DNA of 64,000 nt from JAVJSU01 sp040219275. Lineage in GTDB: Bacteria; Chloroflexota; Anaerolineae; Aggregatilineales; Phototrophicaceae. The stretch spans positions 124,001 through 188,000 of the forward strand of contig JAVJSU010000024.1 in NCBI GenBank assembly GCA_040219275.1, given 5' to 3'. Position 1 is the stretch's first letter. Every line of letters starts with the position of its first letter. Position numbers and translations under genes: made by a program. This document shows, piece after piece, positions 49,479 to 58,526 of the stretch. Below the pieces are notes generated by a model, which had not been told where the DNA came from, made no database searches, and worked only from the letters and a program-made list of their open reading frames with translations.

Positions 49479-50732
49479 ATGTCTATAGCCTCAAAAAAAA
49501 TGACTCTGGATGTTGAACGAATTCGACAAGATTTTCCGATCCTGCATCAGGAACATAGTGCAGGTGTTCCGCTTGTTTATCTTGATAATGGGGCATCGAG
49601 TCAGAAGCCCATTAAGGTGATTGAAGCCCTCAACGATTATTATCGGCGCTACAATGCGAATGTGCATCGTGGTATTCATAAGCTGAGTGAAGAGGCGACC
49701 ACTGCTTATGAGGCTTCACGCGATAAGGTGCAACGGTTTATCAACGCCAACAGTCGGCGAGAAGTTATTTTTACGCGTGGCACAACAGAAAGTTTGAATC
49801 TCGTGGCGCAAACATGGGGCAGGGCAAACTTGAAGAGCGGTGATGTCATCGTTTCAACGGTAATGGAGCATCACTCTAACATCGTACCATGGCAGATGAT
49901 CGCTCTAGAAACGGGCGCAATCGTCAAGTATGTATCTATTCTTGAAGATGGCACACTCAATATGGAAAATTACCGTGCTTTACTGGCTGATGGGAATGTA
50001 AAGCTAGTGACCGTCACGCATATGTCAAACGTGTTAGGAACAATTAATCCGGTTAACGAAATGGCGCGATTGGCACATGATGCTGGCGCTGTGATCGTCG
50101 TGGATGGTGCTCAGAGCGTGCCACATTTACCAGTCGATGTTATTGAGCTAGACGTGGATTTTCTGGCATTTAGTGGACATAAAATGTGTGCACCAACGGG
50201 AGTAGGCATTCTGTTTGGCAAAGAAGCTCTGCTTGAAGCCATGCCTCCGTGGATGGGCGGTGGCGACATGATAGAGATTGTGACCTTAAACGGTAGCACG
50301 TGGAACGATTTACCGTATAAATTTGAAGCCGGTACGCCTAACATTGCAGATGCGATAGGATTGGGTGCGGCAGTGGATTATTTGAACGAAATCGGTATGG
50401 CGCAAATACAAGCACATGAACAAGAGATGATCGATTATGCGCTGGAACGGCTGGAAGAAGTGCCGGGCTTAACCGTTTATGGACCGGATGCGACCCAAAA
50501 AGGTGGCGTAGCGGCATTCACATTGCAAGGTATTCACGCGCATGACATTGCACAACTACTTGATGCAGATGGCATTGCGGTACGTGCGGGACATCATTGT
50601 GCTATGCCTCTACATCAGCATCTCAACGTGGGCGCAACGGCACGCGCGACATTTTATCTTTACAATACTCATGCTGAGGTCGATAAACTGATCGAAAGCA
50701 TTTACAACGCAAAAACACTTTTCGGAGAGTGA
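49479..50732 (+). CDS. sufS: Cysteine desulfurase SufS
   Basis: 417 aa. PLP enzyme of fold type I: ASSQKP, NANVHRGIHKLSEEAT, VSTVMEHHSNIVPWQ, VVDGAQSVPHLPVDV, FSGHKMCAPTGVGIL (PLP Lys), and RAGHHCAMPLHQHL with catalytic Cys near residue 371. Provides persulfide sulfur to SufU. Confidence 0.95.
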   Translation: MSIASKKMTLDVERIRQDFPILHQEHSAGVPLVYLDNGASSQKPIKVIEALNDYYRRYNANVHRGIHKLSEEATTAYEASRDKVQRFINANSRREVIFTRGTTESLNLVAQTWGRANLKSGDVIVSTVMEHHSNIVPWQMIALETGAIVKYVSILEDGTLNMENYRALLADGNVKLVTVTHMSNVLGTINPVNEMARLAHDAGAVIVVDGAQSVPHLPVDVIELDVDFLAFSGHKMCAPTGVGILFGKEALLEAMPPWMGGGDMIEIVTLNGSTWNDLPYKFEAGTPNIADAIGLGAAVDYLNEIGMAQIQAHEQEMIDYALERLEEVPGLTVYGPDATQKGGVAAFTLQGIHAHDIAQLLDADGIAVRAGHHCAMPLHQHLNVGATARATFYLYNTHAEVDKLIESIYNAKTLFGE

Positions 50733-50744
50733 GCGAACACAATT

Positions 50745-51137
50745 ATGGATTTATATCGTCAGCATATTCTTGATCATGCGAAAAACCCGCGTTTTGCCGG
50801 TGTGCTTGATCCATGCGATATTGACCATGAACAACATAATCATACCTGTGGCGATTTTTTGCATCTCACGATGCGCGTTGATGACAATAATATGATTGAT
50901 GCAATTGCATGGGACGGGGAGGGTTGTGCAATTAGTCAGGCGGCGGCTTCCATGTTAGGTGAAGTTGTCGTTGGGAAATCGCTTAAGCAGGTGCAGGACA
51001 TTTCATCCGATGATGTGTTGGCATTATTGCAGGTCGAATTAGCGCCGAATCGATTAAAGTGTGCGGTATTATCTTTGAATGCGTTGCATCAGGGTATTGA
51101 GTCTTATAAGAAGGTTCGGGAAAACACAAAAGGTTAG
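50745..51137 (+). CDS. sufU: SufU sulfur-transfer protein
   Basis: 130 aa. Zn-dependent SufU/IscU fold: Cys40 in HTCGDFLHL, then DGEGCAISQAAASMLGE, and NRLKCAVLSL, giving the three Cys plus Asp42. It accepts sulfur from SufS. 12 bp after sufS. Confidence 0.92.
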   Translation: MDLYRQHILDHAKNPRFAGVLDPCDIDHEQHNHTCGDFLHLTMRVDDNNMIDAIAWDGEGCAISQAAASMLGEVVVGKSLKQVQDISSDDVLALLQVELAPNRLKCAVLSLNALHQGIESYKKVRENTKG

Positions 51138-51140
51138 TGA

Positions 51141-51464
51141 ATGACAGACTTTATCACTGTAGCGAAAACGGACGAAATAAAACCCGGTGAGCGTGATGTT
51201 TTTGGTATCGGACGTAAGTGGGTAGCGGTGTTTAACATAGATGGAACCTATTATGCGATTGAGGATGTCTGCACGCATGATGATGGACCGCTGGCTGAAG
51301 GAGACCTTACAGGTTGTGTGATCGCCTGTCCCCGTCATGGCGCAACCTTTGATATTCGAGATGGCAAAGTTCTCTCTGCGCCAGCGTTGGTGGATGTCCC
51401 TGCGTATGAAGTTCGCGTTCAGAATGACGAGATTCAATTGTCGACAAAACCGATTAAGAAATAA
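51141..51464 (+). CDS. Rieske-type [2Fe-2S] ferredoxin
   Basis: 107 aa. VCTHDDGPLAEGDLTGCVIACPRHGATFDIRDGKV contains both ligand pairs CxH and CxxH. Soluble, no membrane anchor, NirD/BphF-like. Last gene of the suf operon, 3 bp after sufU; probably an electron carrier for cluster assembly or a dioxygenase-type partner. Confidence 0.92.
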   Translation: MTDFITVAKTDEIKPGERDVFGIGRKWVAVFNIDGTYYAIEDVCTHDDGPLAEGDLTGCVIACPRHGATFDIRDGKVLSAPALVDVPAYEVRVQNDEIQLSTKPIKK

Positions 51465-51486
51465 CACACAGAAACTATTCACATAT

Positions 51487-51511
51487 AACCCACTTGTGCG
51501 GTGGGTTTTTG
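51487..51511 (+). terminator. Terminator of the suf operon
   Basis: ACCCAC, 7-nt loop, GTGGGT, TTTTT. Confidence 0.8.
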
Positions 51512-51530
51512 TTTGTAAGGAGCATGTACT

Positions 51531-52292
51531 ATGTCCGCAAAAGACGTTTTGGATAAGATGTTTGACGGAAGGACGCTCGTTTTTGGGCATCGTGGAGCGA
51601 GTGTGTATGCGCCGATGAATACCATTCCCGCATTTGAATTGGCGCTAGAGCAGGGCGCGGACGGTATTGAATTGGATGTTCACCGGACGAAAGATGGACA
51701 TCTGGTTATCGTGCATGATTTTGAAGTCGATAGCACGACTGATGGCAATGGCACGGTTCAGCAGATGACGTTGGCGGAACTCAAGGCGCTGGATGCGGGA
51801 AACTGGTTTGATCCCAAATTTGCTGGCACACCTATACCCACGCTCGCCGAAGTGTTTGACGCGGTAGGGCAGTCTTTATATGTGAACGTTGAAATTAAAT
51901 CGATCACTCAGGAGACAGATGGCTTAGAATCCCTTATCGCTGATGAAATTCGTAAGTATAACATGCAGGAGAGGGTGATTGTTTCGTCGTTTAATCCATA
52001 CGCGTTGATCCGTTTTCGTGACTTGATGCCAGAAGTGCCCATCGGATTTTTGTATGCTACTGGTTTTATGGAAAATGTCTGGTCGTTGATGGATGATTTA
52101 CCCCATGAAGCACGACACCCGAATTTTATGATGATTGATGCTGATTATATGCGCTGGGCAAAAGCACATGATTATCGCGTTGGTACGTGGACGGTGAATG
52201 ATCTGGAACGCGCCGTGGAATTGCGTGATCTTGGCGTGGATGTGTTGATGACCGATAAACCAACAGATGTAATTAGGGCGCTCAATGCGTAG
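51531..52292 (+). CDS. Glycerophosphodiester phosphodiesterase
   Basis: 253 aa. GDPD signature: GHRGASVYAPMNTIPAFELALEQGADGIELDVHRTKDGHLVIVHDFEVDSTTDGNGTV, with the catalytic His pair (HRG, VHD) and Glu/Asp metal ligands. Cytoplasmic UgpQ-like; releases sn-glycerol-3-phosphate. Overlaps the methyltransferase gene by 8 bp. Confidence 0.93.
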   Translation: MSAKDVLDKMFDGRTLVFGHRGASVYAPMNTIPAFELALEQGADGIELDVHRTKDGHLVIVHDFEVDSTTDGNGTVQQMTLAELKALDAGNWFDPKFAGTPIPTLAEVFDAVGQSLYVNVEIKSITQETDGLESLIADEIRKYNMQERVIVSSFNPYALIRFRDLMPEVPIGFLYATGFMENVWSLMDDLPHEARHPNFMMIDADYMRWAKAHDYRVGTWTVNDLERAVELRDLGVDVLMTDKPTDVIRALNA

Positions 52293-52941
52293 CGTATTTA
52301 GGTTGTGGTGGTCACTGGTCACATTTGGCTTCAGACTTCTCTATAATGAATTGGCGTTTACTTATGATACGGTAAGTACGATTGTTTCTCTCGGTGCTTG
52401 GCGATGTTGGCAAAGACAGGCGCTCAAATTTTTGCCTGCGTCAACAGATGGCATCGTCCTCGAACTTGCACATGGGACGGGTAATCTTCAAATTGACCTT
52501 AAAACGCGTGGGTATGCGACGATTGGCTATGATCTTTCGCCAAACATGGGGAAAATTACCCGCCGAAAATTGCTGAAACGATCACTATCTGTGGATTTGA
52601 TACGTGGTCAAGCGCAGACTTTGCCATTTGCAGAGGGTGGTTTTCAGGCAGTTGTCAGCACTTTTCCGACGAGTTTTATCGTGGAAGAAAGTACATTGCG
52701 CGAAATTTGGCGGGTGCTAAAACCGGGCGGGACGCTCATTATTGTGCCGAATGGTGCGCTAGTTGGCGGCGGCATCGTCAACTCATTTATTGAGTGGTTA
52801 TATCGCATTACCGGACAGCGGGGTGCTTCAATGGATGGGTTCAAGCAGTATTTTGAAAAGCACGGTTTTACGGCAGAAATTGTGTATGAAAATTGTCCGA
52901 GAAGTGTTGCGACGGTGATAATTTGTCATAAAATGGTCTAG
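52285..52941 (+). CDS. Class I SAM-dependent methyltransferase
   Basis: 218 aa. VLELAHGTGNLQIDLKTRG (motif I), GYDLSPNMGKI (motif II), LPFAEGGFQAVVSTFP, and REIWRVLKPGGTLIIVPNG (post III). UbiE/Methyltransf_11 type; N-terminal amphipathic helix could touch membrane. Substrate unknown; coupling to the GDPD gene suggests lipid metabolism. Confidence 0.88.
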   Translation: MRSVFRLWWSLVTFGFRLLYNELAFTYDTVSTIVSLGAWRCWQRQALKFLPASTDGIVLELAHGTGNLQIDLKTRGYATIGYDLSPNMGKITRRKLLKRSLSVDLIRGQAQTLPFAEGGFQAVVSTFPTSFIVEESTLREIWRVLKPGGTLIIVPNGALVGGGIVNSFIEWLYRITGQRGASMDGFKQYFEKHGFTAEIVYENCPRSVATVIICHKMV

Positions 52942-52958
52942 TATTCAGATTTTCATTG

Positions 52959-52967
52959 TGATATACT
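52959..52967 (+). promoter_or_regulatory. tRNA-His extended -10 promoter
   Basis: TG-A-TATACT ends 15 bp before the tRNA 5' end; no clear -35 box, as expected for an extended -10. Confidence 0.6.
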
Positions 52968-52982
52968 TTCAGCAATTAATAT

Positions 52983-53055
52983 GGTGGGTGTAGCTCAATG
53001 GCAGAGCATCTGATTGTGGTTCAGAGGGTTGTGGGTTCGAGCCCCATCATCCACC
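52983..53055 (+). tRNA. tRNA-His (anticodon GTG)
   Basis: Acceptor GTGGGTG/CATCCAC preceded by G-1 pairing with C73, the hallmark of tRNA-His. D arm GCTC/GAGC, anticodon stem with loop TTGTGGT, T arm GTGGG/CCCAT with TTCGAGC. Confidence 0.95.
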
Positions 53056-53058
53056 CAA

Positions 53059-53092
53059 AAAAACGCACACAGTAACTTGTGTGCGTTTTTAT
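53059..53092. terminator. Bidirectional terminator
   Basis: AAACGCACACA and TGTGTGCGTTT arms with A and T runs; ends tRNA-His and the convergent SRPBCC gene. Confidence 0.85.
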
Positions 53093-53097
53093 TTCGT

Positions 53098-54486
53098 TTA
53101 TGGTCTACGCAAATTCACCAGCTGTTGTCGTAAAATATAGCGTCTTCCCGTACGCCCGCTTCTGACAACTATTTGTGTTGCGGATTGTAGGGTAGTTGGG
53201 GCAACAGATATTGCCTCAGGAACTGGTGGAGTCTCCTTAGCAACTTCTACTGGCGCATCAACTACCACTGGCTCCGGCGAAGAAACCTGCTCCGCTGGCG
53301 CGGTTTCTTGCGGTATTGTCACCGCTTCCATCTGTTGTGTTTCACTGGGCTTGGGGATACCGAAGAGATCAAAGACACTAATTTGACCAGTATCTTCTTT
53401 GTCATACGATTTTGGCATTATTTCGGCTGATTTTGGAAGTACTTCAGTGACTTCGTCTGCTTTATGCGGTTCGATTTTATCCGGCGTGTCCTGTTGGATC
53501 CTTGATTCCACGACGGCAGGGCGCGGTGCCGTGTCATCCTGAGTGATGGCTGGTTCAACGATCTGCGATTCATCTTCTATAGTATCCCTCGGCGGTGCAA
53601 AGGGGGACTTTTCTGGTTTTGTGAGTATGAATTCGGGCGATGGCTCGGCTTGGGCTTTTTCCGGCTCTTCCGGCGGCGTAATATCAACAGGTTCGATGGT
53701 CGTTGCCCGCATATGCTCCGGTGTGTATTTTTCCGGTGTTGCAATGCGATCAAATTCGCTGGTTGACATATCAGAAAGGAAATCCGGTTCAGTAACGGAT
53801 TCACGTTCGGGCGTAGTTGCAGAAGTTTGTTGTGATTGCTCCGACTCGTCGGTGACGGGTGGGCGCGGACGCGTATCATCCTGAGTAACGGGTGGCTCCG
53901 CAATGAAGGGTACATTTTCTTCCGCTTTGTAGGTGCTGGGTGAAGTTGTGGATTCAAGCACCACCGGATGACGTGGTTTGTAACTGGCACGTTGCTCAAC
54001 ATCTGGCGCGTCTCGCATCAATGATTTCGCCTGAAATGAGCCGTCTGATTGCGCCTGACCAATTTGCCGCCACAATGTCCAAAGACTATCAACGATCATA
54101 TTTTCGATAGATCGACGTACCATAAGCGCATTGCGAACACCACTTAACAATCCGCCAAGTTCGTAACTAAACGACCATTCGATGATCGTACCTTCAGCGA
54201 TTTCCTGTAAGCGAATGCGACCCTGATTATGCTTATAGGGAGAACCGTCAACAATGACGTATTCATAGCCAAGCTGATTATACCAGGCGGTAATTTCCAC
54301 AATGTAGGTGCGCCCGCTTTCGTCAATCATCCTCCAGCGTGTACCCTGTCCGGTGCGAGTGGAGGTGAGAAAAGAAAGCTCACGGCAATTCACCTGCCAT
54401 GCAGGATTATTTTCTATACTGCTCAAAAAGCTCCACACCATTTCTGGCGTAGAATGAACTAAAATGCGATGATCTATTCTGTTCAT
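53098..54486 (-). CDS. SRPBCC-domain protein with long disordered tail
   Basis: 462 aa. Residues 1-145 are a START/polyketide-cyclase-like ligand-binding domain (IDHRILVHSTPEMVWSFLSSIENNPAWQ, GTRWRMIDESGRTYIVEITAW, GTIIEWSFSYELGG). Residues ~170-440 are low-complexity, Pro/Glu/Thr-rich, with repeated ITQDDTxPRP (twice TQDDT.PRP) and many acidic motifs. The C-terminal 25 residues are basic (VVRSGRTGRRYILRQQL). No signal peptide. Ligand and role unknown. Confidence 0.75.
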   Translation of the reverse strand: MNRIDHRILVHSTPEMVWSFLSSIENNPAWQVNCRELSFLTSTRTGQGTRWRMIDESGRTYIVEITAWYNQLGYEYVIVDGSPYKHNQGRIRLQEIAEGTIIEWSFSYELGGLLSGVRNALMVRRSIENMIVDSLWTLWRQIGQAQSDGSFQAKSLMRDAPDVEQRASYKPRHPVVLESTTSPSTYKAEENVPFIAEPPVTQDDTRPRPPVTDESEQSQQTSATTPERESVTEPDFLSDMSTSEFDRIATPEKYTPEHMRATTIEPVDITPPEEPEKAQAEPSPEFILTKPEKSPFAPPRDTIEDESQIVEPAITQDDTAPRPAVVESRIQQDTPDKIEPHKADEVTEVLPKSAEIMPKSYDKEDTGQISVFDLFGIPKPSETQQMEAVTIPQETAPAEQVSSPEPVVVDAPVEVAKETPPVPEAISVAPTTLQSATQIVVRSGRTGRRYILRQQLVNLRRP

Positions 54487-54572
54487 ATAAATCCGTGTGT
54501 TAAAAACCGGTTTATGTTAAACTAATGGACGCATTTTACCACAATTGTGTAAAAGGTTCTGAGGGGATTTCT

Positions 54573-54842
54573 TTGCCAGCACCCACACTAACATTTGGGT
54601 TCATTCTTGCGACGATATTTGGTGCAGTTTTTCACCTAATTTTCGGCGGTGATGTTCGGCGATTAGCAATATTTTTGCTTGTCGGGTGGTTTGGCTTTCT
54701 ATTGGGGCATTTGCTTGGCGGCAACTTCGGGATAAGCGTGTTTAATGTTGGTTCCCTGCATATTTTAGGGGCGACAGTTGGCGCGTTTACACTCTTGTTT
54801 TTAGCACATTTTATGACACGATCAAAGCGATCCACACGTTAA
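54573..54842 (+). CDS. Small membrane protein
   Basis: 89 aa from TTG 54573, chosen because GAGGGG lies 7 bp before it (an ATG at 54525 has no ribosome site). Three transmembrane segments (FGFILATIFGAVFHLIFGG, LAIFLLVGWFGFLLGHLLGG, LHILGATVGAFTLLFLAHF). Unknown function; forms a short operon with the next two genes. Confidence 0.65.
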   Translation: MPAPTLTFGFILATIFGAVFHLIFGGDVRRLAIFLLVGWFGFLLGHLLGGNFGISVFNVGSLHILGATVGAFTLLFLAHFMTRSKRSTR

Positions 54843-54854
54843 AGTAAAGGACTT

Positions 54855-55358
54855 ATGAGTACAATGAGTGAAAATCACTCAGCACTTCCAGAAACAAACG
54901 ATAACGAAAAGAAACGAATGACATTTACCCGCTGGGTATTGCTTGGCAGTGCTATTCCGGGTGGGATCGTTCTGATTTTGTTTTTACTTGGTCTTGTTCT
55001 AGGGCTAATCGACGCCGACTATTGGGGACCCCGCATTTCTAGCGTTCGAGACTTGTTTATTATCATCGTCGCATTTGAATTTATTCTGATCATCGCCGCT
55101 ATCACTGTACTTATCCTTCAAGTCGCTCGCTTGATTAACCTGCTACAGAACGAAGTCAAACCGATTCTAGATAATACCAAGGAAACCGTTGATACTGCCA
55201 GAGGGACGGCGCAATTTGTAGGCAAAAACGTAACACAACCGCTAGTACGAGCAAGCGGCTGGTTTGCGGGTTTGCGGATATTTGTGAGAGAACTTGGTGG
55301 CATCCGTCGGGCGTTGAAACGCTCAAATAAGCAAGAATTGCAAGCAGGAGACCAATAA
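54855..55358 (+). CDS. Membrane protein with two transmembrane helices
   Basis: 167 aa. Segments at ~27-50 (VLLGSAIPGGIVLILFLLGLVLGLI) and ~66-88 (LFIIIVAFEFILIIAAITVLILQVA), then an amphipathic tail ILDNTKETVDTARGTAQFVGKNVTQPLV like DUF948/YtxG-type stress proteins. Function inferred only from this pattern. Confidence 0.65.
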   Translation: MSTMSENHSALPETNDNEKKRMTFTRWVLLGSAIPGGIVLILFLLGLVLGLIDADYWGPRISSVRDLFIIIVAFEFILIIAAITVLILQVARLINLLQNEVKPILDNTKETVDTARGTAQFVGKNVTQPLVRASGWFAGLRIFVRELGGIRRALKRSNKQELQAGDQ

Positions 55359-55364
55359 ACGACG

Positions 55365-55601
55365 ATGGCGAAGTTAGATTCGAACAAAGTGTTCTCCGGT
55401 TTTCAGTTTGGGTTGTTAGTTGGCGGGCTGGTGGCGTTGTTTCGTGCACCACGAATTACAATTTTTCGGCGCGGGATCAACAGCGATTCTTTAGCGCAAC
55501 TTAAGAATCGAGTTAATTCAGTTGATCCTATCACGAGAAGTATTTCAGAAGGAAAAGAAGCCGCCCGCCGTCGTCATGATGAACTCAATCAACTTCCCTA
55601 A
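55365..55601 (+). CDS. YtxH-like small membrane protein
   Basis: 78 aa. SGFQFGLLVGGLVALFRAPR is the short glycine-rich membrane segment of YtxH-type proteins (GxLxGAxxGLLFAPxSG), followed by a charged helix ending KEAARRRHDEL. Six bp after the previous gene, fitting the YtxG-YtxH-like pair. Confidence 0.62.
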   Translation: MAKLDSNKVFSGFQFGLLVGGLVALFRAPRITIFRRGINSDSLAQLKNRVNSVDPITRSISEGKEAARRRHDELNQLP

Positions 55602-57320
55602 CTAGGCGGAGCCGATCATCGCAAATGCTTCACCAATAGCATTAAGGACATCACTCGCGATTACGCTTCGTGGATTTCCTTGATGTCTGGTTGCGATTTC
55701 TCCCGCTAGACCGTGAATGTATCCACCACACACAGCCGCCTGATAAGTGTCCATGTTTTGGGCCACCAAACCGGTGATAAGTCCGGCAAGCACGTCCCCT
55801 GTACCGGCAGTTGCGAGAGCATCATTCTTAAATGGCAGGGCGGTGATCTCGCCAGCAGGATTGGCAATTAATGTGTGTGCGCCTTTCAAAACAACATGAA
55901 TGTCCCATAGTTTCGCTTTTTCTTCAATAATTTCCCAACGATTCGCCTGTAATTCTTTGGCGCTGATTCCACATAAACGCCCCATTTCGCCGGGGTGGGG
56001 TGTGATAATTGTGTTGCTTGGAAGCAGTTTCCACCATTCGTCAATTTTTGCCAATAAATTCAATCCATCGGCATCAATCACTAACGGAGGTAGTGCGTCT
56101 TCTTTTCCGTTGTCGTCGTCAGTTTGTGCATTTTCAGCCTTGTGAAATCCAATTGATCGCACATTTGCGGAAGATTTTATGTCTTCAGGGTCGTGTAATA
56201 GTGACTTGAGAAATTTACCCGTCGTTTCTTCTTGACCCATGCCAGGTCCGATGAGTAATGCAGAATAGCTTTCAATATTTTCGCGGATGATAGTGGTGGC
56301 TTTGTCGCTGATGACACCCATATCGTGGGGTAGGGCGATAAATGTCGGTTCCAGATGTCTTGATGCGACGGTATTTACTATTGAGTGAGGCACTCCGATT
56401 GTTACCAGCCCTGCGCCAGACCGATAGGCGGCGATTGCCGATAAACTGGGCGCGCCACTGTAATTGAGTGATCCGGCTACGATCATCACCTTCCCAAACG
56501 TGCCTTTATTACTATCGGTGTTTCGCAGTGGCAAATAAGATTTTATGAGGCGTGCGTCAGCGAGGATGTGATTATTATCTTTGAGCAAGTGGAAATCATC
56601 AGGAATGCCGATATTTGCGACGCTTAACCTACCAACTGAAGCCGCCGCGGGAAAGGTAATTAATCCCGTTTTGGTGGCGATAAAGGTAATTGTCTCGTCT
56701 GCGGGAATCGTATTGCTGTCAAGTTCTCCCGTATCGCAATTTACGCCACTGGGACAATCAACCGCGAGGACGGTAGGAAAATAGGGTTGTGGGCTGGAAA
56801 AATGCAGTGCAGGGGAAGTCGTTTGTTCCTGTGGTTCGCCTGCCTTGAGTGCATTCAATACCTGATTAACACTTCGTAAAATCCGGGCGGGTTCATCACG
56901 TAAGGGGAGGCGCACACCAATTCCGAACAAGGCATCTACCACTAGATCAGCACTAGCGACCATATTCTTAAGTACGCGATGATCTTTGTCGTCCTCGGCA
57001 TAGGCAGTGAATAAACCGAGTTCCGCTATTGCCGAAAAATTAGCATCTTCATCGTCCCGCCGCGTGAGCATATAAAGCCTGACTTCAATATTTTTACCCG
57101 CTTCTGCAAGAAATTTCGCGGCGACCAAACCATCTCCACCATTGTTGCCTGCGCCAACCAAAATCGTTACGCGTGGCGATTCCCTTTCCTCGATGAGTGC
57201 CTGTGCGCGTGCGGCGGTTGCGCATCCTGCATTTTCCATCATTTGTGCATAAGACAGGAGTTCAGAATCAACCGCCTCTTCTACGGCTCTTGTTTCTTCT
57301 ATGGAGAGTATTTTTATCAT
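55602..57320 (-). CDS. nnr: Bifunctional NAD(P)H-hydrate epimerase/dehydratase
   Basis: 572 aa. N-terminal YjeF epimerase: VGAGNNGGDGLVAAKFLAEAGKNIEVRLYML, DLVVDALFGIGVRLPLRDEPARIL, LAVDCPSGVNCDTGEL. C-terminal ADP-dependent dehydratase: GKVMIVAGSLNYSGAPSLSAIAAYRSGAGLVTIGVP, IGPGMG, PLVIDADGLNLLAKI, ITPHPGEMGRLCG, VVLKGAHTLIANPAG, NDALATAGTGDVLAGLITGLV. Repairs damaged NAD(P)HX. A Lys/Asp-rich insertion (~residues 385-405) is unusual. Confidence 0.94.
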   Translation of the reverse strand: MIKILSIEETRAVEEAVDSELLSYAQMMENAGCATAARAQALIEERESPRVTILVGAGNNGGDGLVAAKFLAEAGKNIEVRLYMLTRRDDEDANFSAIAELGLFTAYAEDDKDHRVLKNMVASADLVVDALFGIGVRLPLRDEPARILRSVNQVLNALKAGEPQEQTTSPALHFSSPQPYFPTVLAVDCPSGVNCDTGELDSNTIPADETITFIATKTGLITFPAAASVGRLSVANIGIPDDFHLLKDNNHILADARLIKSYLPLRNTDSNKGTFGKVMIVAGSLNYSGAPSLSAIAAYRSGAGLVTIGVPHSIVNTVASRHLEPTFIALPHDMGVISDKATTIIRENIESYSALLIGPGMGQEETTGKFLKSLLHDPEDIKSSANVRSIGFHKAENAQTDDDNGKEDALPPLVIDADGLNLLAKIDEWWKLLPSNTIITPHPGEMGRLCGISAKELQANRWEIIEEKAKLWDIHVVLKGAHTLIANPAGEITALPFKNDALATAGTGDVLAGLITGLVAQNMDTYQAAVCGGYIHGLAGEIATRHQGNPRSVIASDVLNAIGEAFAMIGSA

Positions 57321-57365
57321 AATGACTGTTCCCTCAATGGTTTAGTTGCTTATTATAGCGATCAA

Positions 57366-57400
57366 CAAAAAATCCGGCGCGAGTTCGCACCGGATTTTAA
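57366..57400. terminator. Terminator downstream of polyprenyl synthase
   Basis: AAAATCCGG arms on both sides of a 12-nt loop, T6 on the minus strand. Confidence 0.78.
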
Positions 57401-57430
57401 AAATACTTTAGCTGAACGGTCAATCCAGAA

Positions 57431-58366
57431 TTAGTGAGTCCGATTGATAATTTTGTTAGCTAAATCTATCAATTGGGACTTAGCAGGTGAGTCAGTCAGC
57501 ACACTCAATTCATCAATTGCAAGTTCAACGAGATGTTGTGCCTGTGCTGTCGCTGTCTCGATATTATCTACGAGTTTAGCCTTCACACTATCAAGCACAT
57601 TAGTAGCATTGTCCCCGTTGTTGTCAACAGCGGCGATACCTCTACCTTGTTTGAGGTCTTGTCCAGAATTTTTACCAAGTTCTTCTTCGTCACCGATGAG
57701 ATCAAGAATGTCATCAATGATCTGAAACGCCAAGCCGATATTGAAACCATAGCGACCCATTGCTTCGATCTGGTCGGATTCTGCATTAGCGAGTGACGCT
57801 CCGAGCATCGCACCGGCTTTAAAGAGTGCGGCTGTCTTGCGGGCAATGATATCCATATAGACTTGACGGGTGAAGTTGCTTTCTTTGACGGCGCTCGCCT
57901 GTAAAGTTTCCCCCTCAACAAGCGCGACAGTCGCATCGGCAAAAATGACGTTTAGTTCACCGTATGGAGCCATCAATTCATAAACTTTGGTAAACAGAAA
58001 ATCGCCAGTCAGCAATGCGAAAGTGCGTCCCCAAATCGCGTTGACAGAGGGGCGACCACGACGAATCACGCCATGATCGTTGATATCATCATGTACGACG
58101 CTTGCTGTGTGCACAAGCTCTAATGCGGCGGCAATTGGTGCGGCTTCTTCAAAATCCTCACCATCGAATGCGGCGTAGCTGAGCAGTACAAGTTGAGGAC
58201 GAACCCGTTTGCCACCAGCTTGTAGGATATGTTTGCTGGCTTCGGTCAATACCTTTACATCGCTGGCAACCACATCCTTCATGATTGTCTCAACGCGTTG
58301 CATCGCGGATTCAATAATGTTCGTTTCTTGGGATTTCTGGGGTATATATGGAACTTTTTCCATCAT
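57431..58366 (-). CDS. Trans-polyprenyl diphosphate synthase
   Basis: 311 aa from ATG 58366. First Asp-rich motif VHDDINDHGVIRRGRPSVN, second FQIIDDILDLIGDEEELGKNSGQDLKQG, plus GGKRVRPQLVLLSY. Makes long-chain prenyl diphosphate (quinone side chain or lipid carrier). The small-to-medium residues before the first motif (ALELVHTASV) suggest a long product, as in HepT/IspB. Confidence 0.92.
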   Translation of the reverse strand: MMEKVPYIPQKSQETNIIESAMQRVETIMKDVVASDVKVLTEASKHILQAGGKRVRPQLVLLSYAAFDGEDFEEAAPIAAALELVHTASVVHDDINDHGVIRRGRPSVNAIWGRTFALLTGDFLFTKVYELMAPYGELNVIFADATVALVEGETLQASAVKESNFTRQVYMDIIARKTAALFKAGAMLGASLANAESDQIEAMGRYGFNIGLAFQIIDDILDLIGDEEELGKNSGQDLKQGRGIAAVDNNGDNATNVLDSVKAKLVDNIETATAQAQHLVELAIDELSVLTDSPAKSQLIDLANKIINRTH

Positions 58367-58526
58367 TATCACAGTCTCTTTTACGGGTCCATCGTCGAAT
58401 TAACTTAACATAACGTTTGTGACGTTCATAACTAACTAAATCTATTTTACATAAAAACTGATAACTGGTCAACGAAACTAGCCAGTATTTATGCGATATT
58501 TATTAACTTAATCAACTTTATTCATT

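Noticed and set aside
51924..51940. Copy of the dispersed motif in the host GDPD gene (CTTAGAA...TTATCG)
   Set aside because: The half-sites are 4 bp apart instead of 6 and the outer bases differ; it is a chance match.
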